A stretch of 64,000 nt of DNA from Climacium dendroides (GCA_950106755.1 OX467087.1:17116047-17180046), one strand, 5' to 3'. Positions 1-12,202 are shown, counted from the stretch's first letter. Notes: a model not told the origin generated them from the letters alone. Translations and numbers: made by a program.

Positions 1-154
1 TACATTGGACACCATATTTTCCTCCATTTCCAAACCAATACTAAACCCTAAACCCAATCATGCTTGCTTGCAGACCATAAGTTCAAAAATAACCATGAAA
101 AAACTAGAACTAGAACTAAACAGGGCAAAGTGATTGCAAAGGCGCACATTTCAC

Positions 155-754
155 CTTCTCTAAAATTTCCCTTTTCGCCAGCTCGTCAAAGAACTGCAGA
201 ATTCCGAGAGCTCCAGCCAGAGTCACCGCCGCAGCCACAAAGTCAGACGCACTGAGGCCTTGGACAGCCACCGGAACAGGAGCACCCAGATTAGGAGCTG
301 TCACCAAACCCGAGCTCCACAGCAATGCAGCTGATGAGAAGTTCCTCCAGTCTCTTGCTTCTCGTGAACACAAACTCTCCCAACAATCTCCCAACAATCT
401 CCTCCAAATCTCAAACAAACCTTTCCTACTGAAACCTAAATTTGATTTTTCACATGACGGCGAAACCTCCTCACCAACAGTACTCAAACTTCTCCTTCTA
501 AAACCCAAATTCGGATGATGACATAATGGCGAAATCTCCTCACCAGCAAGCTCAAAATCTCCTCCAGAGCTTGCATAAATACTCAACCCAACCAGGTGAC
601 TTCTCCCAATTCTTCCACCATTTCTCCGCAAATGCGTACCCAAGTCTGACTCCCGAAAGAAGAGCTTACAATCCCGGGAATCGCTCACTCTCGGCGACGC
701 AAAAGAAGAGTAGTGCAGCTGCAGCGCCATGTGGGGATCAAAATTAACCACCAA
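155..754 (-). CDS. Phytol kinase-like protein, first exon only (gene continues past the left edge)
   Basis: The minus-strand ORF starts at 754 and reads 200 codons to a splice donor (AAG|GTGAAA) at 155/154, ending in phase 0. The first ~115 residues are Ser/Arg/Gly-rich and low in conservation, as expected for a chloroplast transit peptide. The end of the exon carries a hydrophobic segment followed by FFDELAKREILEK, which resembles the first membrane segment of the VTE5/farnesol-kinase family (family form: F-[DG]-E-[LT]-[AT]-K-R, just before the KL.RKLVH motif). That motif would lie in the next exon, outside the window. Known family members phosphorylate phytol for tocopherol synthesis in plastid membranes. 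The assignment rests on one short motif plus the presumed transit peptide. A different multi-pass plastid membrane protein remains possible. Confidence 0.5.
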
Positions 755-2322
755 GGAGAATACTGAAGTTGTGGTAGCGATGGCTTGACTAAACTTGAGC
801 TAATATTAGAATTGCAACATGATCTCGCTTCTGATTCTTCTTCTTCTTCTTCTTCCTCATGGGCACTGCTGACTTATTTGCTTGCAAAATTGGCCGCAAT
901 GGGCGTAAGCTCTGGGAGCTTTCTTATGGGGGAGAATGTACATAAGATGAACATTTGAGGGATGAGTGAGAAATGATTCTTGAGTTTCACGGCCATTTAG
1001 ATCCTGCCACTTGTCAGCATGTCACTCGTCGGCGTGCTTGTCGGTCATCAAAACCTCATCCACATGGTCGTTTCGCTTCACACCTCGCTGACCCATTTCC
1101 AACCACTTAAGGAATTACACATATTTGGAGCGCATGTTTTTTGAGTGTGGAATTTTTCCCATGTATAGAAATACACTTTGGAAAGATTGTATATTTTTCC
1201 AAAATTTTATTATACAAAATATAATTATTATGAGTTTTTTAGTGAAAGATTCTCTTTGACTTGTAATGGTGATATAGACCTTTCAATTTCTGACCATAGG
1301 TTGATTGCAAAATCGACCAAGGGTTGATTGCAATATTGATAGCCTTATAGCCAATCATAATGCGCCACAACTATTCCTTGAACTCCACCACAACTTCACG
1401 GAAAGAAAGTAGCCTATAGATTGGAAATGGGGTGATGGTTGGAAATGGATTAGCTATTGTACTAAGGTCAAGACATCAATTGTCAACCACGCCCCAAAAC
1501 CAACCACTAGGGGGGTAGTATCTCCAACCACGGCTGGAACAAATTTCCAACTTTACAAAAAGTAGGAAGTAGTGAGCGGGAAAGTAGTTCTTGAATGATC
1601 GGAATTAGGTGACTTTAGACATTGGCTACTAATGAAGTGCATTTTTTGGCTCCCAACACTCATTGTAATTTCAATTTGGGGAATAAAATTCTAAAAATCT
1701 TGTTATCTCCATATTTCCTAACTTCCTACACGGGAAAATTTTCCACCACTTCATATTGTACACCATCTACTCAAAAATTGCTTAAATGATCAACTACATG
1801 TGCCTCAACCTTAAGGGAATTAAGCAGGGAACTAGGCCAGGAATAGTAAGCCTTTTGTTTTGCTCAATGCACCAAAAAAAAAAATTTTGTCCCAAAATAA
1901 AGCCAAGTTCCAAATATACTTGTTCTAAATTAAATTCAAAACTAGTTCTCCACAACTTAATGCACTACAATTAAAGCTATTTCGAACATCCTAAAGCAAA
2001 AAAATCCGCAGATACCACACTCCAATGTATATGTATCAATTCAATCATTATAAAGGGATTGATCAAAATGCAACCTCTAACCAACCAAAGGCAAAGTATC
2101 CAACCTACAACTATACAAAAATTGCTACTAATAAATCTCTTGTTGAAAATTTTTTGGACTTCAATCACACGACATTTTAGACTTGAATACAAAGGATGTC
2201 AATGGACATCACTACACCAACATTGCTTAGAAAAGGATCAAAATTAATACCACTAAAACAATTCCAAAAAGGGTAAAAATTTGTTGATTTTGCCACCTGT
2301 TTTCAACATGCGCCACTTCACT
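755..2322. other. Intergenic, upstream of the 754 gene
   Basis: This stretch holds the presumed promoter and 5' leader of the minus-strand gene starting at 754, including a seven-unit TTC (GAA on the sense strand) microsatellite at 835-855. Beyond about 1150 it becomes AT-rich. No coding sequence is convincing here: the short ORF at 1786-1974 has no codon structure or recognisable motif. Confidence 0.5.
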
Positions 2323-2472
2323 CACTACTAGAAAATTTTGTTGTTTTGTTGTTTTGGTCGCGTTGATCCGGTCAAAATCTGACAGAAATCTGTTGGTTTC
2401 AATAGATTTCTGTCAGATTTTGACCGGATCAATGCGACCAAAACAATAGAAAAACAAAATTTTCTAGTAGTG
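2323..2472. mobile_element. CACTA-type MITE, 150 bp, near-perfect palindrome
   Basis: The element begins CACTACTAGAAAATTTTG and ends with the inverted form ending CTAGTAGTG. It is flanked by the same 3-bp target duplication ACT (2320-2322 and 2473-2475). CACTA termini plus a 3-bp duplication are the signature of CACTA (En/Spm) transposons. The two halves are complementary almost throughout, including a GACCGGATCAA-type segment, so a transcript would fold into a long hairpin. There is no coding capacity, so it is non-autonomous. Confidence 0.85.
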
Positions 2473-5267
2473 ACTATTGACTTCCATTCTTTCACCCTAG
2501 GTGGAGATTAGTAGAAGCTATAGTGACTCTACAATTCTTTGAAAATAGGAGCTACTCACAATATAATCTAGCCATTTCTAGGAAACCCAAAATTTATTTT
2601 GGAATAGAGGTAGTATATAAAACAGATAAGGGCTTGTTCCATTGAAAATTGGAATTGAGGTTAATCTAGTTTGACCACAAAAAGACTATGGAAAAAACTC
2701 TAAATTCTTATCCTCATGTACAATTTTGAAAGCAAGTTCTAGCAAAGAATCTAGAAGGTCCATTTCTATTTCCAACTTTTGCAAAGTTGGAGGCTTCGGC
2801 CCTCCAATAGAAATGGGCTCTAACTTGGGCAAGGAACAATAAGCCTTGTATTGGCTTCTATGTACAAAAAAGGAGAAACCTAAAACGAATAATTTAAGCA
2901 TTTCAACCTCTGAAATATGAGAAATTTGTTGAGAAATTGAACTCAATATGTGAAAAAATATGGATGAAGAATAATGCAGGAAAAAAAGGAATTTTTTTTC
3001 TCAAGAATGGATGTTTTATTCAATACCAATGTGGATTTTTCAACTACATCCATCTTTGTTTCATAGGATCACCTAAAACAATTAGCTTTGGAACTTGTTC
3101 TTAATCAAGTGTCATCCTACAATCTAAAACTATGAATAATATGATGGGAAGAGAGATAAGTGGATGAGAAGATGAGAAGAGAAATATTTTTCAATCAACA
3201 ATATAGCATCCAATTGTATACCATTATTAATAAGACACTCTAATGTGTCATTACAAGGGGCCTATCCCTTTTAGATATCTCTTCCTTAGCAAATATTGAG
3301 AGGGACCAAGTCACATTCATCTGGTCAAAATCTGTGAGAGTTAGCAATGCATTGTCCCAAACAACAGCAGATGGAACTATGAACCTAAGTTAGGAGGTCC
3401 ATAAAGTGACCAATTACTAGTTGATTGTAAGTCTTTTATTATGACTCACAATTAAGTTGAATGGTCCATAAGGGACACAAGTTCTAAAAGCATCTTTAAT
3501 AAACAAATATACATTAAAGTTTTGAATGTACCAATAGTGAACATAATATTTGTTGAGCCCTATGCTATATCTTGCTTTAAAAATTCATAACTAATTCCAC
3601 AAAGTTAAAAAATATGAATCCACTTGTTCTAGATGCTAATTCTATTTATACTTCACAAAAAAAAAATTATATATATATATATATACACAATCTTTCACTT
3701 TGAATATTCATGCCAAGCAAAAAAAAAGCATATCCACATTTTATTGTATAAATTCTATACATTTTATTGTATTAATTTTTTTAAATTATTAATGGTATAA
3801 TTAAAGATACATTTAGCTCAAAATAAACAAAGTACCATCATCTATTACTTGGAATGATTTAAGAATATGAGATTTTTATAATGTATCAAGTAATGTATAT
3901 GCAACTACATCTTTCAAACATTATTGAATTAAAGACCCAAACAAAAATTGAGACAAAAATACAATTTTCAAAATTACATCACACAAAAAACTCATATAAT
4001 ATCTTAATAATTTGGTGAAATTTTATTATAAAGATTGTAAATGGTAATGAAAAAGGAGACCTTAGGAAAATTTTATTATGAATACAATCTAGGGTTTAGG
4101 TTTATTTAATTTTGAATTTCAAAAATACGAAATTATCCAGTGAAATAAATCAAAATCAATTATAAGTGAATGAATAAAAGACTAGCAATTTGATTACAAA
4201 AATTGATTCTTTGAAAGAAATAATTTCTTATTAGACTATAAATAATTAATAAGATTACTAAAAAGTCATTCTATAAGTTGTACAAGCTATTAATATAATT
4301 ACCATAATAGAAAAATGAATGAAGATATAGAGTGTCAAATAACAATAATGGAAAAAATCTATGATTATATTCATATTCAAAGTAGAAAACTTGTTAAATG
4401 TTTTGTATGAACATTTTATCGGAAAATATAATTTCATACAATAACACTTGGATTTTTACAATTTTCAATGTAATATGTGTTTTAGATTTACTTACGTTAT
4501 GTCAATGTCATTTGCAAATTTCATCACTGGTAAGATATGTTTACATTTAAAATTAATATTAAAAGTTACTTAGCAATTATTATGATTATTTTAATTCTTC
4601 TAAATGATTGAGGATAAAACTAGGATTGATAATTTACCACGTGAACAAACTTAATTCAATTGTTTGGTAATATTACTTTTATAACACCCTTAAAATTCTA
4701 AAGTAACAAATATCAATAATTGTTGTGCAAATACCATTTTAGAACAAGCACATTTTAATAAACCAATTTTTCAAGAATTAATTTGTTTTTTACAAAAAAG
4801 AACTCTCAAACAAACATTTTTACAATACATATATATTTTTGTATATATCAACCAATCATTAATGACTAGAATCGAAGATGTTTTTAAACTCATGATTCTC
4901 GGTAAAAACAAATTGTGTATTACACTACAAAATGAAAATATCATAGAAATTCACAATTATTTTTTTAAAATTGATAAATTTAAAAAAATCATAATGAAGC
5001 ATAATAATTAAAAATGATGGGTGTGATTAAAAAATTACAAAAGTATTTCCTCAAGAGAAAATTATGCCACTTCTTCTAGTGGTAGTGATGATTCTTCGGA
5101 ACTTGGTCATGGTGATTCGGGCCTTGGTTCTAATATTGATATTGTTTCCTCAAGCTTTAAAACGGCTTGATCAACCAATGTTGGATTTGACCTAAAGTAG
5201 TCATAAATATCATAAAATTAGTACATCATTTGAAACAATTAACCCTATTAATAACGTCATTGTAGAC
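2473..5267. other. AT-rich intergenic DNA, no gene recognised
   Basis: Very AT-rich with many short homopolymer runs and an AT dinucleotide tract near 3668-3685. The ORF at 2686-2946 (minus) shows no family resemblance. A Ser/Asp-rich open stretch lies near 5060-5170 (plus) and ends in a stop; it could be an exon remnant but nothing supports it beyond composition. Nothing else is seen. Confidence 0.4.
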
Positions 5268-5488
5268 ACTAAGTGACCAATGGATGACGAAGAATCTTTT
5301 TAAATAGGGTAGAAGTGTATATGTTCATTTGTAGAGTTTTGTGTGAAAAGAGGAAGTCTTGTACACTAGTTTGACCTCTAGTAAGTGTTCTTGGTTTTTG
5401 TTTTTTTAAGCAAATGAATCACTCAATTAGTACCTCAAAGGATGATTTCCATGGTGACCAACCCATCTTTCTTTGAGATTAACAAGAA
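5268..5488 (+). repeat. Dispersed ~200-bp repeat family D1, copy 1
   Basis: The segment has ordered blocks: ATGGATGACgAAGAAT, a TGTTCAT block, a TTTTGTGTGAAAAG block, AAGCAAATGAaTCAC, and GGATGATTTCCATGGTGACC. The same blocks in the same order recur at 6713-6935, 45571-45765, 45800-45985 (inverted) and 46140-46345. No ORF or terminal repeats are apparent, so its class is unknown. Confidence 0.65.
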
Positions 5489-5743
5489 CATTGAAAATAC
5501 TTATTGAATATTGATTTCTAAATGGTGTAATTTGAAATATGTATTCACACAAGGCTACTATATAGAGAGAGTGGCATCCCCAAATGCATCAAATGAGTGT
5601 TATCTATGCTATTAAATTTTTTGCTATTTTCATTGCCAAACAAATTTCATTTTATTTGATACAAAAATTGATAGAGTACATGATATTAAACATCAGTGCT
5701 ATGGATGATTTACTGTATTTAAAGGATTGAAAAACTAGTATGA

Positions 5744-5935
5744 AAGGAGATTAAAGAAGGCTCAATTGTTGCTTTTCTAAGAGATATGTTTGATGGACTA
5801 ATGGTTGTGGCAATGGTACAAGGCATACTAGTCCCTATTATTAAGAATGCTCTATTTTTATTAGGTCTTCTTGGCAATAGAAAGAGAGTTCCATATGAAT
5901 CAACTATGAATTTTCAAAGTACTCATCATAGGTAA
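5744..5935 (+). other. Possible exon or coding relic, unrecognised
   Basis: About 63 codons are open after a TGA at 5741-5743, ending at TAA 5933-5935. The translation is not low-complexity: it includes DMFDGLMVVAMVQG, a hydrophobic stretch (LVPIIKNALFLLGLLG) and a polar tail (NRKRVPYEST). The end overlaps a good splice-donor sequence, CATAG|GTAATA (GT at 5932-5933). No start codon precedes the hydrophobic part except an internal ATG, and no neighbouring exon was identified. It is flanked by two copies of repeat family D1, so it could also be a fragment of a mobile element. Confidence 0.25.
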
Positions 5936-6128
5936 TACAAAATTGACCCCAATGTCTGATATTCACACCACATACATTTTTTGGCAAGAATCTAAAGAAA
6001 AAAGTTTTGCAACAAAATTCCAATTAGTTGTGATTACCTTATATTAAGGTAGGAGTATTACCCATTTGTGCTATTGATCTAATTGTGACTTAGACTATGA
6101 TGCCACCAAGATTTCAAAACAATGAATA

Positions 6129-6654
6129 CTTCCTCTATCCCAAAATGATTGTCCTATTTGACAAAATGTTATAGATTAAGGCTAAAAATATCATTTTTAA
6201 AACTTGTCTCACACTATAAATAGAAATCAATGCACTCCTAGCATCCTAAAAACGGTGAGTTTTAAAATCCTTTTCAAAGTGTAGTTTGGGAATATTGAAA
6301 AGTGGAATTTTGGAGGCATTTTCAAGGAGCAATGGTGGGCACTAGAATTTTGAATGTGAGGTTGTCATTTTGTGGGTAGTTAGTATGACCCCAAGACCAT
6401 GTATGGACCTTTGTTCCACCACCCAAAGCTTCATCTCCTTCAATCAGGCAACACTCAAAAATAAAAATGAATAGTATTGATTGACCCCTTCAATCATTTC
6501 ATTTGTCCTTTGATTCATGATTGCATGGATGGAAGGGGAACTACTACTTAGAGTTGTTTTACTAGTCCCTAATAGCAATTGAATTCCAAATCTAACCAAT
6601 TCACAATGACACAAAGTATAACATGCATGATCATTGATTTTGGGACGAAAGGAG
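6129..6654. mobile_element. Mariner/Stowaway-like TIR element, 526 bp
   Basis: The left end reads TA|CTTCCTCTATCCCAAAATGA and the right end is the inverted relative GGGACGAAAGGAG|TA. The ends are therefore CTyCCTnnnTCCC-type terminal repeats bounded by TA, the target dinucleotide of Tc1/mariner and Stowaway elements. The ends match those of the element at 7396-7649. There is no transposase ORF inside. Confidence 0.6.
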
Positions 6655-6712
6655 TAATAAAAAAAGGTTCTTATTGTACATGTGTGTCAATTAGGTTAGC
6701 AAAACTCAATCC

Positions 6713-6935
6713 TATAACGTTGCTATTGATACTAAGTATCTCATAAATGACAAAGGATCCTTCTATGTAAGACAAAAGTAAAAATGTTCATCCTTGAAAT
6801 CTTGTGTGAAAAACAAAGGTGGGTCTCGCATAGAAGTATGACCTCTAATGAGCAATCCTATTCCTTTCAAAGCAAATGACTCACACAGTCTCCAAAAGGA
6901 TGGTTTCCACAATGACTAGCCCAACATTCTAGGGT
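6713..6935 (+). repeat. Dispersed repeat family D1, copy 2
   Basis: Shows the same block order as copy 1: a CATAAATGACAAAGGATCC block, TGTTCATCCTTGAAAT, TTGTGTGAAAAACAAAGG, AAGCAAATGACTCACAC, and GGATGGTTTCCACAATGAC. It is more diverged than the copies near 45.6 kb. Confidence 0.6.
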
Positions 6936-7111
6936 TAAGGTGTCTCTACTTCATTGCTTGGTATGATTTGAATCTCGTTACAACATTATTTTGCAATTAT
7001 TAATATGCAATCGACAAATGATTTTTAATTTTTAATTTTTAATTTTTTTTCTGCAAATTAATGTGACAAACTTGAATTAGTAGAGTTGGGTTATTAGTAT
7101 TGACATCAAAC

Positions 7112-7904
7112 CTGACAAGTTCACCAAGGTTGGTATGGACTTTGTTGAATTTTTCAAATGGATCAATTTCCTTAGGAGGCAAGCCTAGAGCTGCCCTCCG
7201 TGCGGCTTCCACAGCTGCTTTTTCGGCTGCCCGCTCTTTTTCGATTGTTAACACTCGATTTGAAAGAAGGTCTAATTTGATATTAAAATCTTTTTGGAGG
7301 GCTTGGTTGCCAACTTTTATAAATTCATAAATTGCAATTATATCAGCCTGTTTTAAAACAATTTAATTTATGTTAACTTTTGATTGAATCGATTACTCCG
7401 ACCGTCCCCAAATGATTGTCGACAATTTCGTTCAAATTTTTGTGAGCCTATTTCATTGACCATATTGTGAAAAACATAATTAGAAAAAGGTTCTGAATTT
7501 TATATCATTGGAATCGATGAAGAACATTGCATGTGTTCATTGCAACCTAAATAAAATTGGCCCCAAAGAAGTATTTTTTTGACCTATTCAAAACAACCTT
7601 AAAAAAAATATGGCATGCGAAGTGGACAACCATTTTGGGATGGAGGGAGTACTATTGATTTGTATCAAAAAATAAATAAACACCCAAAAAATAAACACGA
7701 TTGTGTATCTCTCTATATGTAAAAGAAAATTGAATCATTTACTTCTATATTTGTTGTTGTTGCAAATAAAAGATCAAATTTTCCAGCAACATATTTTCCT
7801 TGCTCAGCTAATTTTATTTGAACTATGGAAAGTGGCTTTGATTCACTTGGTTCTTCTTTCTTTTCTTCACCTTCTTCGCCTTCAACTTCTTCTTCATCAG
7901 ACAT
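7112..7904 (-). CDS. Unrecognised acidic/coiled-coil protein, first two exons
   Basis: Exon 1 runs 7904-7743 (54 codons, donor GAA|GTAAAT) and exon 2 runs 7347-7112 (acceptor AAACAG|GCTGAT, donor CAG|GTTTGA), joining in phase 0. The reading frame starts MSDEEEVEGEEGEEKKEE, a strongly acidic N-terminus. It continues into a charged helical stretch with an Ala-rich segment (ERAAEKAAVEAARRAA) and the motif GLPPKEIDPFEKF, then KVHTNLGELVR. Composition and spliceable boundaries look like a real gene. I do not recognise the family. The acidic head plus coiled coil is reminiscent of axonemal or cytoskeletal proteins, but that is only an impression. Later exons should lie at lower coordinates and were not found. 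Intron 1 contains a MITE. Confidence 0.5.
7396..7649. mobile_element. Stowaway-like MITE inside intron 1 of the 7904 gene
   Basis: Left end TA|CTCCGACCGTCCCCAAATGA and right end CCATTTTGGGATGGAGGGAG|TA are inverted relatives of each other. Both abut a TA dinucleotide (7394-7395 and 7650-7651). CTCCnnCCGTCCC-type ends with TA target sites are classic Stowaway/mariner features. The element is 254 bp, non-coding, and lies wholly within the predicted intron 7348-7742. Confidence 0.75.
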
Positions 7905-9760
7905 TTTATTGTTTTTTTCTTAAATGTTAAATAGAATATCTATTTAATCATACTTTGATGATGAGTTCAATCCATTCAAAAAAATTATAAAATATAACAA
8001 GGTTCTATCGAGACCTTTTTCTTCCATATAGTTATGCACATTTTTGTCTTCAATAGTGTTCTATGAGCCATCATTTTATATAATTTACTGAAAATTTGGC
8101 ATACATTTAAATGAACTTTGACCCGGAAATGTGAGAGCCTCTCTGGAAATAAAGTGGTGACTTAGGATCATAGCTTCCCATGCCAATGCTCAAAACTTGA
8201 TTTACTTCAAAATGAAGGCGTCTCAAAGCAAGTCAAATTAATCTCTATTTCGATTTGTTAAAACAATGCGCTTCTCAACAAATTTGAAGAAATTTGGTTC
8301 AAGTGTTTTAAATTATTCAATTTTTGATAATACCACAAACTAGTTTCATAAGCTCGTTTCATTAAAATTCCAATATCTCTAAATTTAAAAGGAATTAATA
8401 ATATGTATAATTAACATAAGACAAAAAATATATTAAATATATAGAATTATTCATTCAGCATGCTATAATTTGATGCAAGTATTTTCTTATGATATTGTAT
8501 CTTCTACTCAAGGCAACTGCACTTAAAATAAATTGATAAATATGAAGATGATTTGTTTCAAAGAGTATTATCAAGTTACATCATAGAATTTGCAATTGCA
8601 TCAATACAATGCATTTAGGTATTTTTGTATTAATGACTCTTTACAACATATTGGTTTAAAGTTTAATATAAATTGAAATTGACTACTTTGACTTTTAATA
8701 CAATATTGTTAAACGTAAAGTGAAGGTTTGATGTTTAACCTAAATTGAAATTGACTACTTTGACTTTCAATACAATATTATTAACCTTCAAAAGACAAAA
8801 TCTATCAATAATGTAATACACTTTTTAAATCTTATAAAATCCTACAAGCCATTCATTGAACACTTTCTATTCTTCACAACATTTCATTCTCATTACACTT
8901 CTTTGGCTAAAATAGATTTTAAAATCTAATTTAATTTGTACAAAACATGTGTTGATTAGTTTCAATATTTGAAAATCCATTGTCATATATATTTCCATCC
9001 ATAAGGGTTGTTTGTTACTCCCCAAGTGCACAAATGAAAAAAATAATAATAATTTTAAAAAATCATAATAAACCAAACATCTTTTGTCAAAATATCTATA
9101 ATTTTTGCAAGGGAATTGAAAAACATAACTTTTTGTTTTTCCCATTTGTTGGCATTAAGGTATAATATAACCTCTTTTGAATAATGTTACATGTTTAGAG
9201 TAAGTCCAATTGAACAATAGTTGAGGGAATAATTTCTCCACTTAGAGAATAGAAATATCAAAAAGACTACACTAGATTTTGCTAATTTTTCATCAAGTTT
9301 GGAATTAGTAAAAATTAAGAATGTGTAGATTACAATCCAATCCATTCTCAATGTACAAATTAATCTATTTTTGAAAAGTAAAAAAATAAAATGCGTTATT
9401 AAAAGGTGTCAATGTGTTATTCAACAACAAAGTTGCTAAACCACATCATATTCTTTTCACACAAAAATAGGTTACCTATCAAATGTGCAAATGGGATCAT
9501 TGTTTGAAATAGGTAATATACCTTAGGGGTATGTTTGGTGATAAGATAGACCAACCCAATCCCATATATTGTCCAATTTCATCTTCAATTTTTGGCCCTA
9601 ATTCTATCCAAAAAAACAACCAAATTTGTTCATTTTTTTAAACAAATGAATGCATACAAAGGGTAACTTGTCAATCCTTTATTGGTGAGTACTTAAGTGC
9701 CATTAAATACATGGAAAGGCGATTATGAGTTGTTTATCAAATTTTTATGACTTTATGCTA
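7905..9760. other. AT-rich intergenic DNA with a short direct repeat
   Basis: This would contain the promoter of the minus-strand gene starting at 7904. Two direct copies of about 60 bp (8651-8710 and 8727-8785) share AAATTGAAATTGACTACTTT and the following TTACAATATT-type end, with a period of about 75 bp. No gene is seen; the overlapping ORFs at 8867-9165 are opposite-strand chance frames in AT-rich DNA. Confidence 0.4.
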
Positions 9761-9769
9761 TGGCCGGTT

Positions 9770-11230
9770 TGAAATCTCAAGGCAGATCACTTAAAAAATT
9801 CATAGAAATAACAATTTTAACCCCTACAAGTCCAAACTATGTTTTTTTTTGGCAACATAGCAATTTTGGACAACTCACTATAACTAGGGTTTTTATTTTT
9901 TTTTCCTTTGGAATTTTTATACAACAAGTGCCCAAGGAGTAGATTTAAGGCCCAACAATTTTCATAACTTTTGACTACATGGTTAAAAATTATTATATGA
10001 TATGTAGTTTTCATTGCTCAATGGGCAATCTAGGCAACAAAAAAACTTCTTTAAAAATCATTTAAAAAATAAATAAATTTGAAATTGGTTCTTTAGATTT
10101 ATTTATACATGAAAAGCTTTTAATCATTCCATTTTGATTAATGAGATGAAAATTATGAGGAGTTTTAGTTGTGGATAGTTTTTAGGTAGTTATGAAATCT
10201 TTGCTGTAAAATAAACTTTGCAGTCCTTTACTTAACTCAATTCTCAATATTTTTGAAAAAAAACACTACTTTAGGTGTAGATTGTTTATTCCAACAATAC
10301 AACCATTGAAATTGGCATTTTTCAATTCCATAACTAGATTCTTAACAATTTCATATTTTAAATCAACACATTCTCTGCTTCTTTCTATTTAATATTTTTT
10401 TGCTTGTATATTAAGATAGAACAATCCATTGTGGTTAGATGACCCATAGTGAACACCTAAGGAATGACTCCATCATGGGTTTTTTTAATATGTGAAATTT
10501 TGACCACAATGCATGTTTTACATGACAGTAATGGAGTGATTAGTGACTTCATTAGGAACTTCCAACTTTTCAATATGAATTCATTGTAAGAATTGACTTT
10601 TTAGGCCTTCTATATTAGAAAATACAATGATTGATTTAGGTGAACAAATGAGCATCATGGATTTAGAATTTGTTGGTTTTAAGGAGTCTATTGACTCATT
10701 TGGGTCATGATGCATTGAACACTTCAAAAATTCACAGCAAATTCATACTTTGTCAAAGAATCATAATTTCAATTTCTCTCATTGTTTCCCACACTTGTAT
10801 TAATATGGGAAAAAATTGAAAAATTTTAGCAACAAGATGATGTCAAACTCCTAACTTTGACCACAATGGGCTATTTTACCTTATACAATTCCAAATGACC
10901 TGAAAATTTTCAAGTGTGTAACCAATTTACCTTGAAGAATGAATCCCAAAAAAGTGCCACCATTTTGGACATTTTTTCATACAAATTTGACCTTGTGAAG
11001 TGTAACTGCTTGTTTTTGTAGGGCCCCCAATTTTTTTGTCACTTCAAATGCTAATATCTTGTAATCTACACAGTGGAAATTTCTGATTTTTTTTCTCAAA
11101 CCAACATACTACAAGATCATATGGTTACACATGTCTAAAAATGTTTTCTTCAAAAATCAGGTACTTCTACAAAAATGGCAGTTTAAAAGCATTTTGGTGA
11201 AAACATAGTCCAAAACATTTAGGAGTTAAT
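9770..11230 (+). repeat. AT-rich dispersed repeat family A, longest copy
   Basis: Recognisable landmarks, in order, are GGCAACATAGCAATTTTGGA, CATAACTTTTGACTACATGG, GGGCAATCTAGGCAACAAAA, a CATTCCATTTTGATTAATGA block, CCACCATTTTGGACATTTT, and CATACTACAAGATC. The same landmarks recur inverted at about 39540-40190, direct at 40500-41230, inverted at 63620-64000, and as diverged partial copies near 58560-59080 and 61000-61320. No ORF survives. It is probably an old, high-copy element, class unknown. Confidence 0.65.
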
Positions 11231-11477
11231 TGGAAAGTTATAAATCCACTTAGGATTGATTTATGAAACAAGTGCACATCTCTAAAAAATATATGCCCTT
11301 TTTGGAGTTGGCCCCAAGATATTCAAATTGCAAATAAGGGTTGTAATAGGCTTGTCTACCTTAACTTAGTTTTGCCTTTAAAAACAAGGAGAGAACGAGT
11401 AATAGAGCCATGCTTTTCTCAAAATCCTTCTTGAGATTTCTTCAACACCCCCACTACTCCTATATTACAAAATTCTC

Positions 11478-11940
11478 CTTGAAGCCTTCCACAATGCATA
11501 CAAATTGAACAAAGTGAATTCTTCAAAACATTCTTCATCCACTACCCAAATGGTTCCTAGTATGCCCCCTTCTTGATGTGCTACAAAATCCATACTTGCA
11601 GTTCGCCAATGTTTATTTGTTTTATTCAATCTGTTTCATTAAGATCTCTGAAACCGTATGTCCTCCAATCGCATTCTTGGTACCGTCGGAAAGCCCTCAA
11701 CGAAGAGGGGTGCATGGGCTTTGTTTTGTGACATTCCGACTTCCAACGTGATAGTTATGGTTTTTTGAGTACCTTTTGGATTTTAAAAAAGTAGAAAATT
11801 ACTTTCACTATTACTTTACTTTTATTTTGGTTATGGTAATTGGCACTTGAATCTTCCACGATGAATATAAATTGGATGAAGTGGAATTTTCGAAACATTC
11901 TTCATCCACAACCGAATGGAATGCCCCTTCCTGACGCGTC
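11478..11940. repeat. Repeat C copy 1 flanked by a ~95-bp direct duplication
   Basis: A central segment (about 11640-11850, containing GGAAAGCCCTCAACGAAGAG and GGGTGCATGGGCTTTG) has a clear second copy at 48390-48600 in the same orientation. Here it is flanked by two direct copies of about 95 bp (11478-11580 and 11850-11940). These share AACATTCTTCATCCAC and the downstream TGCCCCnTTCnTGA pattern. No coding potential is seen. Confidence 0.55.
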
Positions 11941-12202
11941 AATGGCAAAAATCAAAAGCCAAAAGAAGCGAAAGCAAAATGTGAGCAGCCAAGGAGCTTC
12001 GAAGCTGTGTGGCTCTCCCGCCTGCCCCCTTCCCAGCCACAAACCCTCCAACAGGATAGTGCTTTCCCCCACACGCCCCTGCCATTCGCGACCACCCTCA
12101 TAATCCAACGTGGCAGGAACTCCCGACCAATGCCAGACCCCGCTTCTGCCAGCTCAGATACCTGCCCGTCCCTTAGCGGGCAGTACGCTTTATTTGCTCG
12201 GC

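Noticed and set aside
1786..2946. ORFs at 1786-1974, 1977-2247 and 2686-2946
   Set aside because: AT-rich chance frames with overlapping counterparts on the other strand and no motifs.
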